Source: Lepiota brunneoincarnata
Lineage: Eukaryota > Basidiomycota > Agaricomycetes > Agaricales > Agaricaceae
DNA length: 64,000 nucleotides
Assembly (NCBI GenBank): GCA_023014365.1
Contig: JAEBUN010000019.1
Coordinates: 248,001 to 312,000, forward strand
Direction: 5' to 3'
Shown: in pieces, positions 10,574 to 18,785 of the stretch
Position numbering within the stretch: the first letter of the stretch is position 1
Layout of the letters: each line of letters starts with the position of its first letter
The notes under the pieces: model-generated
Seen by the model: the letters and a program-made list of their open reading frames with translations, nothing else
Told to the model about the DNA's origin: nothing
Database searches by the model: none
Position numbers and translations under genes: made by a program

Positions 10574-11842
10574 TTAGTTTCCTTCTTCCGGGTATTCGGC
10601 TAAGTAGTTTGGTTCATAGTGATCGATCTGGGGTAGGTCGGTAGAGTCTGGTCTGGGGGGAATGACGGGGGAGAAGGTAGGAGTGGGGGTTCTGTGAAGA
10701 TCGAGTGCGATGGCGGTCTCTGGGGATGGGGGCTGTCCTGGATAAAAGATATCATAGAGAAGGCGTCTGAAGTGGGGACTTTCGATTCTTTCTTCTGGTG
10801 GGGCGAGTTGGTTTGTTTCAGAAGGAACCACATGGTTCTCCTGTGATGTTTGATTCGGCCACGTCGTCGTAGCATTCCTCGTAATAGTCGTCGTGGGTGA
10901 GGTCGATGTATCGATGGTGAGTTGTGGGAGTGGTCGAGGGATGGGTTGTAGAATTTCTGGAGTAGGGGGCGTGTCGAGTCTTTCGACTTGGGCATTCGGT
11001 CCGTTTGTGGCGTGGTTGAAAAACGGCGCAGTGGGGGCATCTGTATTTGATGCAATCGTATGAGTAGTGCCCTGGGGCATATTGTTTACATCCGAGGCAG
11101 GCAAATTGGGGGCAATCCATGGCCCAGTGTCCTGTGTGTCTGCATTGGATGCAGACCGATCTGTCGGTGGTTCGGGGGTTGGTTCGCTGGTGAATGGGGT
11201 TGGGGGAGTTCCGAATCGGGATGTTGTTATTGGTGACGGTGTGGGTGGTGTCCTTGGTGGGGGTGAGAAGTCTGAAGGGATTTCTGATACTGGCGGGCTT
11301 TCTTCCCTTACTGGGGGCGGTGGTGATGATAGCGGCAGTGGTCGTCGTGGTAGTGGTGGGGATGGTTGTGGTGGGGGGCTGCGAGGTATGTACCTCATTT
11401 CGTTTGGGTAGGTTCTTCGACACCTCGGACATGAGGCCCGATCTTGAGCGGAGAAGTCGCTCGAGTGATTCTGCCCAGGCACGTTGCGTATTGTACGCAG
11501 TAGCGAGAGCCTTAGTCTGTCGTACGTGGTGGGTATAATCGTACCAGAGTTGTCGGTCGTATTCTGAAATTGGAGTGTGTTCCAATTTAATCGTAAAGGC
11601 TCCGTCGGTGGCAGCCTCGCGCAGATCTCCGTCAGAAGGGTGATCTGGTCCATATGATCGTACTCCAGCTGTATGGTATCTAAGGGAGGCGGCTGGGGCG
11701 GCTGTTGGTTCTGGGGTGTCATTGGGGTCGGGGGTCTCGTCCCTGGGGGAGGTGTATGTTGTGGCGAAGGTGTGAGAGGGGGTGTAGGGAGACGGGGCCG
11801 GAACGGGAGTTGTTTGAAGTGTTGTATGTTCGACGCTTGCAT
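10574..11842 (-). CDS. Overlapping ORF4 of element 2: proline-rich
   Basis: A 422-codon ORF lies in the pol frame but is separated from pol by stops. It overlaps the zinc-knuckle ORF for 1,025 bp and continues alone to within 38 bp of the 3' LTR. The protein is Pro/Thr/Ser rich with one CPRCRRTYPN motif and no known domain. The ~245 bp read only in this frame (10574-10817) encode sequence of similar character, such as RLLYDIFYPGQPPSPETA. It may be a true second product or an ORF kept open by base composition; the unique 3' part argues for some coding role. Confidence 0.4.
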   Translation of the reverse strand: MQASNIQHFKQLPFRPRLPTPPLTPSPQHTPPPGTRPPTPMTPQNQQPPQPPPLDTIQLEYDHMDQITLLTEICARLPPTEPLRLNWNTLQFQNTTDNSGTIIPTTYDRLRLSLLRTIRNVPGQNHSSDFSAQDRASCPRCRRTYPNEMRYIPRSPPPQPSPPLPRRPLPLSSPPPPVREESPPVSEIPSDFSPPPRTPPTPSPITTSRFGTPPTPFTSEPTPEPPTDRSASNADTQDTGPWIAPNLPASDVNNMPQGTTHTIASNTDAPTAPFFNHATNGPNAQVERLDTPPTPEILQPIPRPLPQLTIDTSTSPTTTITRNATTTWPNQTSQENHVVPSETNQLAPPEERIESPHFRRLLYDIFYPGQPPSPETAIALDLHRTPTPTFSPVIPPRPDSTDLPQIDHYEPNYLAEYPEEGN

Positions 11843-11942
11843 TGTTTATGATGACGACAGAGGATGATGAGGAGGTTGGTGAAGGTGTTGTTGAGAAAGG
11901 GGGAGTAGTTTGGGGGCGAGTGAGGTCGAGGTTCATGGGCAT
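10818..11942 (-). CDS. ORF3 of element 2: triple zinc-knuckle protein
   Basis: This 374-codon ORF begins two bases after the pol stop (TAA AG ATG), which invites termination-reinitiation. The N-terminal third is Ser/Thr/Pro rich. A helical stretch follows (about 125-180, ISEYDRQLWYDYTHHVRQ), then a basic Thr-rich linker. Three consecutive CCHC-type knuckles start near residue 270: CIQCRHTGHWAMDC (C-X2-C-X4-H-X4-C), then CLGCKQYAPGHYSYDC and CPHCAVFQPRHKRTEC (both C-X2-C-X6-H-X4-C). The tail is acidic and Tyr rich. It is unlike an envelope protein (no signal peptide or membrane helix) and may be a second nucleic-acid-binding protein. It overlaps the ORF at 10574-11842 in another frame. Confidence 0.75.
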   Translation of the reverse strand: MPMNLDLTRPQTTPPFSTTPSPTSSSSSVVIINNASVEHTTLQTTPVPAPSPYTPSHTFATTYTSPRDETPDPNDTPEPTAAPAASLRYHTAGVRSYGPDHPSDGDLREAATDGAFTIKLEHTPISEYDRQLWYDYTHHVRQTKALATAYNTQRAWAESLERLLRSRSGLMSEVSKNLPKRNEVHTSQPPTTTIPTTTTTTTAAIITTAPSKGRKPASIRNPFRLLTPTKDTTHTVTNNNIPIRNSPNPIHQRTNPRTTDRSVCIQCRHTGHWAMDCPQFACLGCKQYAPGHYSYDCIKYRCPHCAVFQPRHKRTECPSRKTRHAPYSRNSTTHPSTTPTTHHRYIDLTHDDYYEECYDDVAESNITGEPCGSF

Positions 11943-11944
11943 CT

Positions 11945-14900
11945 TTAAGTACGTTTGTTGTGGGAGCGAAGTTGTCTTTGGTTGGTGCTGGTAGGTTCCT
12001 GCTCTTTCTGGAGAATTCTATGAGCTTCTTTATACTCGGTCAAGTATTCTTTGGCGTTCTCATGAAGCGTGTCGTCGGTGATCCATTCGTTTTCCGTGTG
12101 GGAGTATCCTTTCCATTTGACGTAGTATTGGAGTTTTCCACGATGTTGTCGGTGATTTAGAATGGCTTCTATTTCGTATTCTTCTTCTTCATTGATGATG
12201 TCTGGTGGTGGTGGAGTCGGGTGAGATCCGTATGCTTCTGTTTTGGTGTATGGAGTTAGAAGGTTTCTGTGGAATATTGGATGTATCTTCCATTTGATCG
12301 GAAGTTTTAGTTTGTAGGTGAGCGGTGATAGGACTTCTGTGATAAGGAAGGGTCCTAGTCGTTTTGGGGATATTTTGTTGGAAATGAAAGGAAGTTTGAG
12401 GTTCTTGGCTTCTAGCCATACTTTTTGACGTGTTTCAAGGGGTTTGACAGTTCTTCTGGTTCTTTGTTTCATAATGTCGGCGGAGAGTTGATGTGCCGCG
12501 TGTGCTTCTTTTCTGGCATCATCAAGGAGTCTGATGCGTTCGTCTACTGATGGAAAGTTCGATGTTTCCATTACCGTGGGTATCGGTGGAGGGTTGTATC
12601 CCATGATTAGTTCGAATGGGGATTTTTGCCTCGAGGCATGTATTTTGGAGTTGTGTGCGAACTCGGCGATAGGGAGGGTTTCTGACCAGTCAAGGGGATT
12701 CCTGGTGCAGTATATGGCGAGATAGGTCTCGATTTCTTGATTGTATCGTTCTGTGGAACCATCTGTCTGTGGATGGTATGCGGTTGAAAATGCCTGTTGG
12801 ATGTTAAGGCGTTTGGCTAGCTGTCGGAGGGAGTTGGCAGCGAATCTGGGGTCTTGATCTGATATGATTTTGTCGGGTAGTCCGAATCTGGTGAAGACTT
12901 TTTCTATTAATAGTCGTCCGATGTCATCGGCGTTTGATCGATCTGAGGTTGGGATGAAAATTACCCCCTTCGTAAGACTGTGGTCCACCACGGACAATAT
13001 CGCATTATGGCCGGCGCTAGGTGGTAGACCGGTGATAAGATCCCATGAGATCTGGGCAAATGGGCGTTTAGAGGATGGCGGAGGGATCGGTTGAGTCGGC
13101 GCGCGATCCGGTCTGCGTATGATTTTGTGTTGCTGACACTCTGGACAGCCTTTGACGTAGTTCTTTATGAATGTTGACATTCCTGGCCAATATACTTCTT
13201 TCTTGGCGAGGCGGTATGTTTCCTGTTCTCCAGGGTGACCACGTGTAGGATGGTCGTGGTATCTTGCGATGACATCGCGTCTGAGTTGGAGGTCTTCTGG
13301 AATGATGACACGTTCTTGGAACGTGAGGAGTGAACCGTTCGGGGTTGGAACTGTTCCGAAGTCTTTATCGGCGGCGTTAGGGTGGGTTTCTTTTAGGAGT
13401 TTGAACGCTTCGGTGGTTCTAGCGTCGTATTTTGGTGATTCTGTGATTCTTTCTTGGAGTTCCATATCGACGGTGGCGATAAAGAGGTGTTCTGGGAGTA
13501 TTGTGATCAGATTTTGATCTTCTATGTCGGCGGCGGCGACAAAAAGGTTCTTTGGAAGTATGGTGACATCTTCGTTATCGTTATCCTCATCAGGGATGTG
13601 GTCTGGACGTCTTGATAGTGCGTCTGGTGCGGGGATCTTTGATCCTGGAACGTGTTCTAATTTGAAGTTGTAATCCGCGAGGGTCTGTACCCATCGTGCT
13701 TGTCGGCGGTTGATTTTCTGGGGTTTACGCCAGTAGGTTAGGTTTTGGTGATCCGTTCTGATACGGACAGTATGGGGGCTGCCAAGGAGGTAGTGGCGCC
13801 ATTCTTCGAGGGCTCGGATAATAGCGAGGAGTTCCCTGTCGTAGATGTCATAATTGCGTTCCGCTGGTCCGAACGTCTTTGAATAGAATGATACGGGTTT
13901 CCGTATTCCGTTGATGTCGTATTGATACAGGACAGCTCCTGATGCGAATTTAGAAGCATCGGCTTCTATTTCGAAGGGTTTTGTGGAGTCGGGCATGAGG
14001 AGTACCGGTTCCTTTAAGAATTCGTTTTTGAGCGTTTCGAACGCTTTCTGTTGTTCTTCTTTCCATTCGAATTTGTTTGATTTGGAAAGGAGTTGGTTCA
14101 GGGGTTTGGTATGGTGGGAGTAGTTGCGGATGAACTTCCGGTAGAAGTTGCAGAATCCGATGAATTTCCGAATATGTCGGACTGTCTTTGGTACTGGCCA
14201 GTCTTCTATTCCCTTGAGTTTTCCGGGATCCATTTTGATCTCGTCTGGTGTGATGATCATGCCGAGGTATTCGAGTCGTTGTTTGTTGAACTTGCATTTT
14301 TCCGTTTTAAGGTAGAGGTCATTTTCCTGCAGGATTTGCAGTACTTTTTCCGTGAGTCGGTCAGTTTCCTCTTGGGTTTTACCATAGATTAGGATGTCAT
14401 CCATGTAGATGATGATTCCTCCTTTCTCCATTATTTCGGAGAATAACGTGTCCATCATATGTTGGAACGTCGCGGGACTGTTGCAAAGTCCGAAGAACAT
14501 AACAGTCGGTTCGAAAAGACCCATAGGAGTCTTGAACGCTGCTTTCCATTGATCGCCATCTTTGATTCTGACGTTATTGTATCCTAGGTGGACGTCGAGC
14601 TTAGTGAAATACTTAGCTCCTTTGAGTTTATCCATGATAGAAGAAATCATGGGGATTGGGTAGGCGTTTTTGACGGTGTGATCGTTTAGATAACGATAGT
14701 CTTGGCAGGGTCGGAGGTCTCCTCCTTTCTTGGCAACGAAGAAGAAGGGTGATGCCATAGGGGATTTTGAGGGGCGGATGTAGCCTTTTCGGAGGTTTTC
14801 GTCTATGAATTCTTTCAATGCTTTTTCTTCGGCAGGTGCCACTTGATAAGGTTTCATCGATTTCGCTTCGAACGTCGGTTTTAGCTCGATTTCGTGGTCA

Positions 14901-15604
14901 AATGTTCTTGATGGTGGGAATCTTTCGGAGGCTTTCTTGTTGAATATTTTTGCCCATCGGGCAAATCTCCGAGGGATCTCGGGTAGTTCCTTATTTGATT
15001 CTGGTTGTTTTCCTTTTTGGTTTGCCGATCTTGTCGGGTTGTGTTGCTCATTGTGGAGCGTTGTAGCGTGTGTCGCTTTGGCATTTACTTCTAATGGGGT
15101 TAGAAGCATGGGGTTCATTTCTCTTTCTAGAGAGAAGGTGTCGAGGTCAACATTTGACAGGTTGACGTATTCTTCGGGATTTTCCTCGGGTTGAGAGGTT
15201 TTTCCAGCCATTATGTCCATGGCGATGGAGTTAAGTTCGACAGGCCGTCGTAGGGTTCTGAGGAGTTTGGAAAAGTCCTGGTGATCGATTTGGGGTTTCC
15301 AAGAGAATGTCTTGGTCTTCCAGTTAATGTCGGGATTGTATTGTTCCAACCAGGGAAATCCGATGATGAGGTCCTTCTCACCAGTGTTTGTGACATACGC
15401 TTCTAGCGTGCAATCTCTTCCATCGATGATGGTTCTGATTTTGATGTATTCATGGATCTTGCCATGTTGATTGTCAGTTCCGTCAACGTTACTGAGTGGA
15501 ATTGGTTGTTCCAGCCGTTTGGTTTGATAACCGTGTCGTTCAACGACCTTGTGGGAGATGAAATTCCCTTGGGCTCCTGAGTCTATCAGGGCGGTGATGG
15601 CCAC
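11945..15604 (-). CDS. pol: Pol polyprotein of element 2 with chromodomain
   Basis: Intact from GTG 15604 (1,219 codons); the frame is open back to the gag stop at 15781, so translation probably enters by -1 frameshifting. Domains in order: protease (LIDSGAQGNFIS, residues 6-17); reverse transcriptase (PCQDYRYLND, catalytic IYMDDILIYG near 405); RNase H (EIEADASKFASGAVL, YDRELLAI); integrase zinc finger (CPECQQHK near 830); integrase core (WDLITGLP, ISDQDPRF, TERYNQEIE). A C-terminal chromodomain lies near 1135-1185 (YEIEAILNHR, YYVKWKGYSHTENEW) and defines a chromovirus. Such chromodomains direct integration to marked chromatin in related elements. The TAA stop is followed, after AG, by the ATG of the next ORF. 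Confidence 0.96.
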   Translation of the reverse strand: MAITALIDSGAQGNFISHKVVERHGYQTKRLEQPIPLSNVDGTDNQHGKIHEYIKIRTIIDGRDCTLEAYVTNTGEKDLIIGFPWLEQYNPDINWKTKTFSWKPQIDHQDFSKLLRTLRRPVELNSIAMDIMAGKTSQPEENPEEYVNLSNVDLDTFSLEREMNPMLLTPLEVNAKATHATTLHNEQHNPTRSANQKGKQPESNKELPEIPRRFARWAKIFNKKASERFPPSRTFDHEIELKPTFEAKSMKPYQVAPAEEKALKEFIDENLRKGYIRPSKSPMASPFFFVAKKGGDLRPCQDYRYLNDHTVKNAYPIPMISSIMDKLKGAKYFTKLDVHLGYNNVRIKDGDQWKAAFKTPMGLFEPTVMFFGLCNSPATFQHMMDTLFSEIMEKGGIIIYMDDILIYGKTQEETDRLTEKVLQILQENDLYLKTEKCKFNKQRLEYLGMIITPDEIKMDPGKLKGIEDWPVPKTVRHIRKFIGFCNFYRKFIRNYSHHTKPLNQLLSKSNKFEWKEEQQKAFETLKNEFLKEPVLLMPDSTKPFEIEADASKFASGAVLYQYDINGIRKPVSFYSKTFGPAERNYDIYDRELLAIIRALEEWRHYLLGSPHTVRIRTDHQNLTYWRKPQKINRRQARWVQTLADYNFKLEHVPGSKIPAPDALSRRPDHIPDEDNDNEDVTILPKNLFVAAADIEDQNLITILPEHLFIATVDMELQERITESPKYDARTTEAFKLLKETHPNAADKDFGTVPTPNGSLLTFQERVIIPEDLQLRRDVIARYHDHPTRGHPGEQETYRLAKKEVYWPGMSTFIKNYVKGCPECQQHKIIRRPDRAPTQPIPPPSSKRPFAQISWDLITGLPPSAGHNAILSVVDHSLTKGVIFIPTSDRSNADDIGRLLIEKVFTRFGLPDKIISDQDPRFAANSLRQLAKRLNIQQAFSTAYHPQTDGSTERYNQEIETYLAIYCTRNPLDWSETLPIAEFAHNSKIHASRQKSPFELIMGYNPPPIPTVMETSNFPSVDERIRLLDDARKEAHAAHQLSADIMKQRTRRTVKPLETRQKVWLEAKNLKLPFISNKISPKRLGPFLITEVLSPLTYKLKLPIKWKIHPIFHRNLLTPYTKTEAYGSHPTPPPPDIINEEEEYEIEAILNHRQHRGKLQYYVKWKGYSHTENEWITDDTLHENAKEYLTEYKEAHRILQKEQEPTSTNQRQLRSHNKRT

Positions 15605-15780
15605 GGGTTTTGATGTCCGTTCACTCCAAATCTCGATGGGTAAGAAAAGGGATCGTTTATTCGGGGATAGTCGTAATTGTACAGAGTTTATCGAGAAAAT
15701 GTCCTTCTGGGAGTGAGAGTACGAAATGTCCTTCTGAGTTTTGGAACGTGCAGGGGCACATCTGTCGACAGCGTTCCTTT

Positions 15781-16971
15781 TTAAAAATCCTGGAATGGAC
15801 GCATCTCCGGATCCTCGGTTAGCGCGGAGTGGAGTTCTTGTTGGAGTTCTGGATCGAGGTCATCGACCATTTGGCGCATCTGAGATGCAACTTCTGCGAC
15901 GGCAAGAGAGTATTTGCGTTGTGGTGATTGTTGGGCGTTCCGGTTTGGGAACCCGGGACGAGTGTTTTGTTGTCCAGGGAAGGGACGGTTGGGGTTTCTC
16001 GCAGGGCGAGGGGGATTAGTGCGCATTCCTGGGAAGCGTCTAGCTGGCGGTGGTTGGGGGCATTTGCTGACCCAATGATCTTTGGCTCCACATCGGAAGC
16101 ATTCCTGGTTTTGGTACGATTTCATTTGTTGTCCGGTGACAACGGCATCTAACTCTAACGGTTCTTGTGCAGAGTTTTCTTCGGTGTATTCCGGTTGTGG
16201 TATTTCGGGATAAGGATCTTCGAATCCTTCTTCTATAGCGGCATGGTCTACTTCCATGGCATGTGGGTCGCGTGGGGTAAACCGTGGAGCGTTGCTCCTT
16301 TGGTAGAATTGTGCGTAGGGCACGTTGTTGTTTGGGCGGCTTGGTCCGCGGTTGGGTTGGTATTGGTTTCTTTGGGGAAACGTGTTTCTGGGGGTGCCGT
16401 ACAGGGCGTTAATTCGGCGGAAATTGTCGTCGAGTTTGTTTGCTCGGGTGTACCAAGCGGTGATCGTTGTTGGAGGGTTTTCTGATTCATCGATTTTCAT
16501 GGCAATGCGACGATCGATTGCTTTGCGGTATAGATCGATTAGAGTGCGATCTTCGTTTAATCCGGATTGTCGGACGAGTTCTTTGAACTGAGCGTTGAAC
16601 TCGGTCATTGGTTTACCCGCTTGATGCAGGGTTTGGAGTCTGGTATGCGCGTACGCATGTTCGTCTGCTGGGGTGAAGTCGGCCCTAAGTCGGGCGGTGA
16701 AGTTGTCCCATGACTCCATGACTATGGTTTGTCCTGGTGGAGTTTGGGCGTTTCTCTCGTGGAGGTATTGTCTAGCCCAGGCTCGGGCATCTCCTGATTG
16801 CATTGTTGAAAGGACAAATAGAGTCCTAGCGAGGTCGGTGTTGTAAGTGGTCGCATTGGCGAGCACGTAAACTTCACATTGGAAGATCCAATCTTCGAAT
16901 AGTCTTCTGGTTCCATCGAAGGCGATGGGTTTGAGGAGTCCTAACTCCTTTGGGGTAGCTGCGGCGGCCAT
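15781..16971 (-). CDS. gag: Gag polyprotein of element 2
   Basis: From the first ATG this is a 396-residue Gag. A capsid region covers about residues 10-200 (FEDWIFQCEVYV, WDNFTARLRADF, MTEFNAQFKELVRQSG). One zinc knuckle lies near residue 290 (CFRCGAKDHWVSKC, C-X2-C-X4-H-X4-C), followed by an Arg/Pro/Asn-rich tail. The same frame stays open upstream for about 178 codons, to a TAG at 17506-17508, without any ATG. That upstream part encodes proline-rich sequence and a charged helix with coiled-coil character. The true start may thus lie upstream, reached by splicing or a non-AUG codon. The last sense codon is TTT before TAA; pol follows in the -1 frame. Confidence 0.9.
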   Translation of the reverse strand: MAAAATPKELGLLKPIAFDGTRRLFEDWIFQCEVYVLANATTYNTDLARTLFVLSTMQSGDARAWARQYLHERNAQTPPGQTIVMESWDNFTARLRADFTPADEHAYAHTRLQTLHQAGKPMTEFNAQFKELVRQSGLNEDRTLIDLYRKAIDRRIAMKIDESENPPTTITAWYTRANKLDDNFRRINALYGTPRNTFPQRNQYQPNRGPSRPNNNVPYAQFYQRSNAPRFTPRDPHAMEVDHAAIEEGFEDPYPEIPQPEYTEENSAQEPLELDAVVTGQQMKSYQNQECFRCGAKDHWVSKCPQPPPARRFPGMRTNPPRPARNPNRPFPGQQNTRPGFPNRNAQQSPQRKYSLAVAEVASQMRQMVDDLDPELQQELHSALTEDPEMRPFQDF

Positions 16972-17505
16972 TATTTGTAGTTGTCCGGGTGGCGGCGGCG
17001 GTGGTGGTGACGGAGGTCGTGCTGGTCGGAAAGGTGGAGCCGGTAAGGCTAAGGGTACGGTTGGTGCAGGTAATGCGGGTGGTTGTGGATCGGGATTCGA
17101 TTGGTTGTCGTCCGTTATGTAGACGTCGGAGTCGTCGTCTTCTTGGGGTTTTCCTTGCTTTACTGCGTATTCGTGACGCGAGAGTAGATTTTCTTCTTCT
17201 TGTTTGTAGTGTTCTTCTAACTCTTTTTCGTGTTGTATTCTTTGTCGTTCTGCTAGTTCTTCAGCAAAACTTGTTTGAGTTCGTGTTGTGGTGACGAGTT
17301 GGGTTGATGTCGATGCGCGTGTTGTAGGTGAATCAAATGGAGATGGGGGGTAGAACGGGGATGGTGTCTGAGTAGGGATAGGGTTTCTTCTGGGATCCGG
17401 GTTGTGGGTTCCTGATCCTGAGATTCTGTTTCTCGATTTGGGAGGAGGGGGAGGTGATGGGGATTCTCGGGCCGAGAATTTCTTTGGAGGCGTGGTGATA
17501 TTTGT
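16972..17505 (-). other. Open in-frame N-terminal extension of gag, no ATG
   Basis: The gag frame continues upstream without a stop for 178 codons. It encodes, toward gag, a Ser/Pro-rich part, a Glu/Arg-rich helical stretch (EELAERQRIQHEKELEE) and a poly-Pro segment. The bordering stop is part of CGCTAG, which also fits a 3' splice site. A second ORF (17333-17608) overlaps in another frame. Protein-like composition over 500 bases suggests it is translated, but how is unknown. Confidence 0.45.
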
Positions 17506-17853
17506 CTAGCGATCGATTATCGCTAGAAGTATGAAGAGTTGGGTGGCGATTATGGATATCCCTGAGTATAGATTCCACGATCTGACGACGCAACAGTGAC
17601 AGGGGCACGTGATACGTTCGAGTTCTAGGGTGATGATTCGATAGGCGATAAGGGTGGCGGTAGAGGTGAAGACGAAGATAAGTAAGTAAGCCAGGTCGTC
17701 TGGCGGGGAGAGGTTGAGGGACGTAGCGATGGCTACACAGAGAGGCGGTTTTCTTTCGTACGTCGTTTTTTGAACGACCAGGGTACCTTGACGTGTTCAG
17801 TACGTCGGTAAAGCAGAGCAGAGTAGAGGGCGAGCAAGAGATAAGCAGCAGAG

Positions 17854-17865
17854 TATCTTAGTGTT
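17854..17865 (-). promoter_or_regulatory. Self-complementary primer-binding site, element 2
   Basis: One base inside the 5' LTR the minus strand reads AACACTAAGATA. It is the exact reverse complement, over 12 bases, of TATCTTAGTGTT in the same strand of the LTR (18037-18026), at the position where the TATA box predicts the mRNA 5' end. The mRNA can therefore prime its own reverse transcription, as shown for Tf1 and proposed for sushi-type elements. The pairing is seen directly; its use is inferred. Confidence 0.8.
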
Positions 17866-17866
17866 T

Positions 17867-18252
17867 TGTTACCCGGGTTAGGGGTTCGCTCTTGAGTAGC
17901 ACGGCGTTCGTGGCAAGATGTCTATACAGACTTGGTCTTGTCCTACTAGGCGTGACTTAGAGACGACGGAGCACTATAGTCCAGCCGGTTTAAGGGCAAA
18001 GAGGTATAGGAGGCAAGAACTGTATAACACTAAGATAAGGATACAAGGTATTGTACTGTATCCTTATATACTTCTAAGTGTGGCTGTACTCCTACTATAA
18101 TAATCCAGACCGGGGTAACTATGAGTCAGAGATAAGAAAACATGAGGCGTATACTAAGAATAGTCCTTCTGATGTACACTACTGATAGTTTCATAGTGAC
18201 ATGGGAATGTGAGCTAAAAATAACTGTCCTTCTGATGTGGTTTCTGATAACA
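17867..18252 (-). repeat. 5' LTR of element 2 (promoter LTR)
   Basis: Same 386-bp sequence as 10151-10536, with one substitution. In element (minus) sense, TATATAA lies at 18070-18064. The inverted repeat AAGGATAC...GTATCCTT follows at 18065-18037. The predicted RNA start, TATCTTAGTGTT, lies at 18037-18026, 33 nt from the start of the TATA box. Confidence 0.95.
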
Positions 18253-18785
18253 AAAGGTGGCTGATTAGCATGCCATCCATGTTTGAATTCCCTGATGCAA
18301 AGCTTTGTTCCTTGGATTTATCTTTGCATATATCCCAAGCCCTGCAGCATCTGCAATGCCTTTGCACTGCAATTGCTGAAAAGTATTTTCAATACTCTCA
18401 CATACTATGGGTTACTGGCCACAAGTCAATTCAACTGCATAGTCACATGGCCATCATTGCTCTCAATAATTGAATTGCATTTCATTGCCATGTATATTTG
18501 AAGTGCCAGGCAGTAATGATTTGCCTGTGTGCCAATGCCTCAGTGTTGGCCTGGTTTCCCCCTTTGGCCAGAATTGATGTACAGTGTAGCATAGCCTGAC
18601 TTAACACAAATGAGCCTGGATCAACTACAGTCCACCTTTCATGAATATGGCAATCTCACTTTGCTAGATACAATAACTCTTTACTTGATGCACTGAAGGA
18701 ATGTAAGTTCATAATTCTGCCCACACAACCTGGTCATTCCCTGGAGCAGAAGACTGACATGCCATCCCAGTCCAATGGATACATT
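18253..18785 (+). pseudogene. KDZ transposase, C-terminal part 1
   Basis: This continues the transposase after the 8.1 kb element. The last codons before the insertion (VITALER) join in frame to WLISMPSMFEF here. The region encodes the helical C-terminal part of the family (LSLHISQALQHLQCLC, VTGHKSIQLHSHM) and is broken by several TGA/TAA codons. A solo LTR with ACATT target duplication cuts it at 18785. Confidence 0.75.

Larger units (their letters stand above)
10151..18252 (-). mobile_element. Complete Ty3/gypsy chromovirus (element 2), young insertion
   Basis: An 8,102-bp element lies between two 386-bp LTRs that differ at one position (T versus C in ACTGGGG/ACCGGGG). It is flanked by the 5-bp target duplication AAAGG (10146-10150 and 18253-18257). 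On the minus strand the order is LTR, primer-binding site, gag, pol with a C-terminal chromodomain, two overlapping ORFs, LTR. All ORFs are open. Near-identical LTRs imply recent transposition. It interrupts the KDZ transposase gene at a point where the reading frame continues once 8,107 bases are discounted. Confidence 0.97.

Noticed and set aside
10818..11942. Envelope gene by position after pol
   Set aside because: No signal peptide, no hydrophobic helices; zinc knuckles and low-complexity sequence instead.
11067..17294. Plus-strand ORFs inside element 2
   Set aside because: Gly/Val-rich translations antisense to Pro/Thr-rich codons; no domain and opposite to all functional signals of the element.
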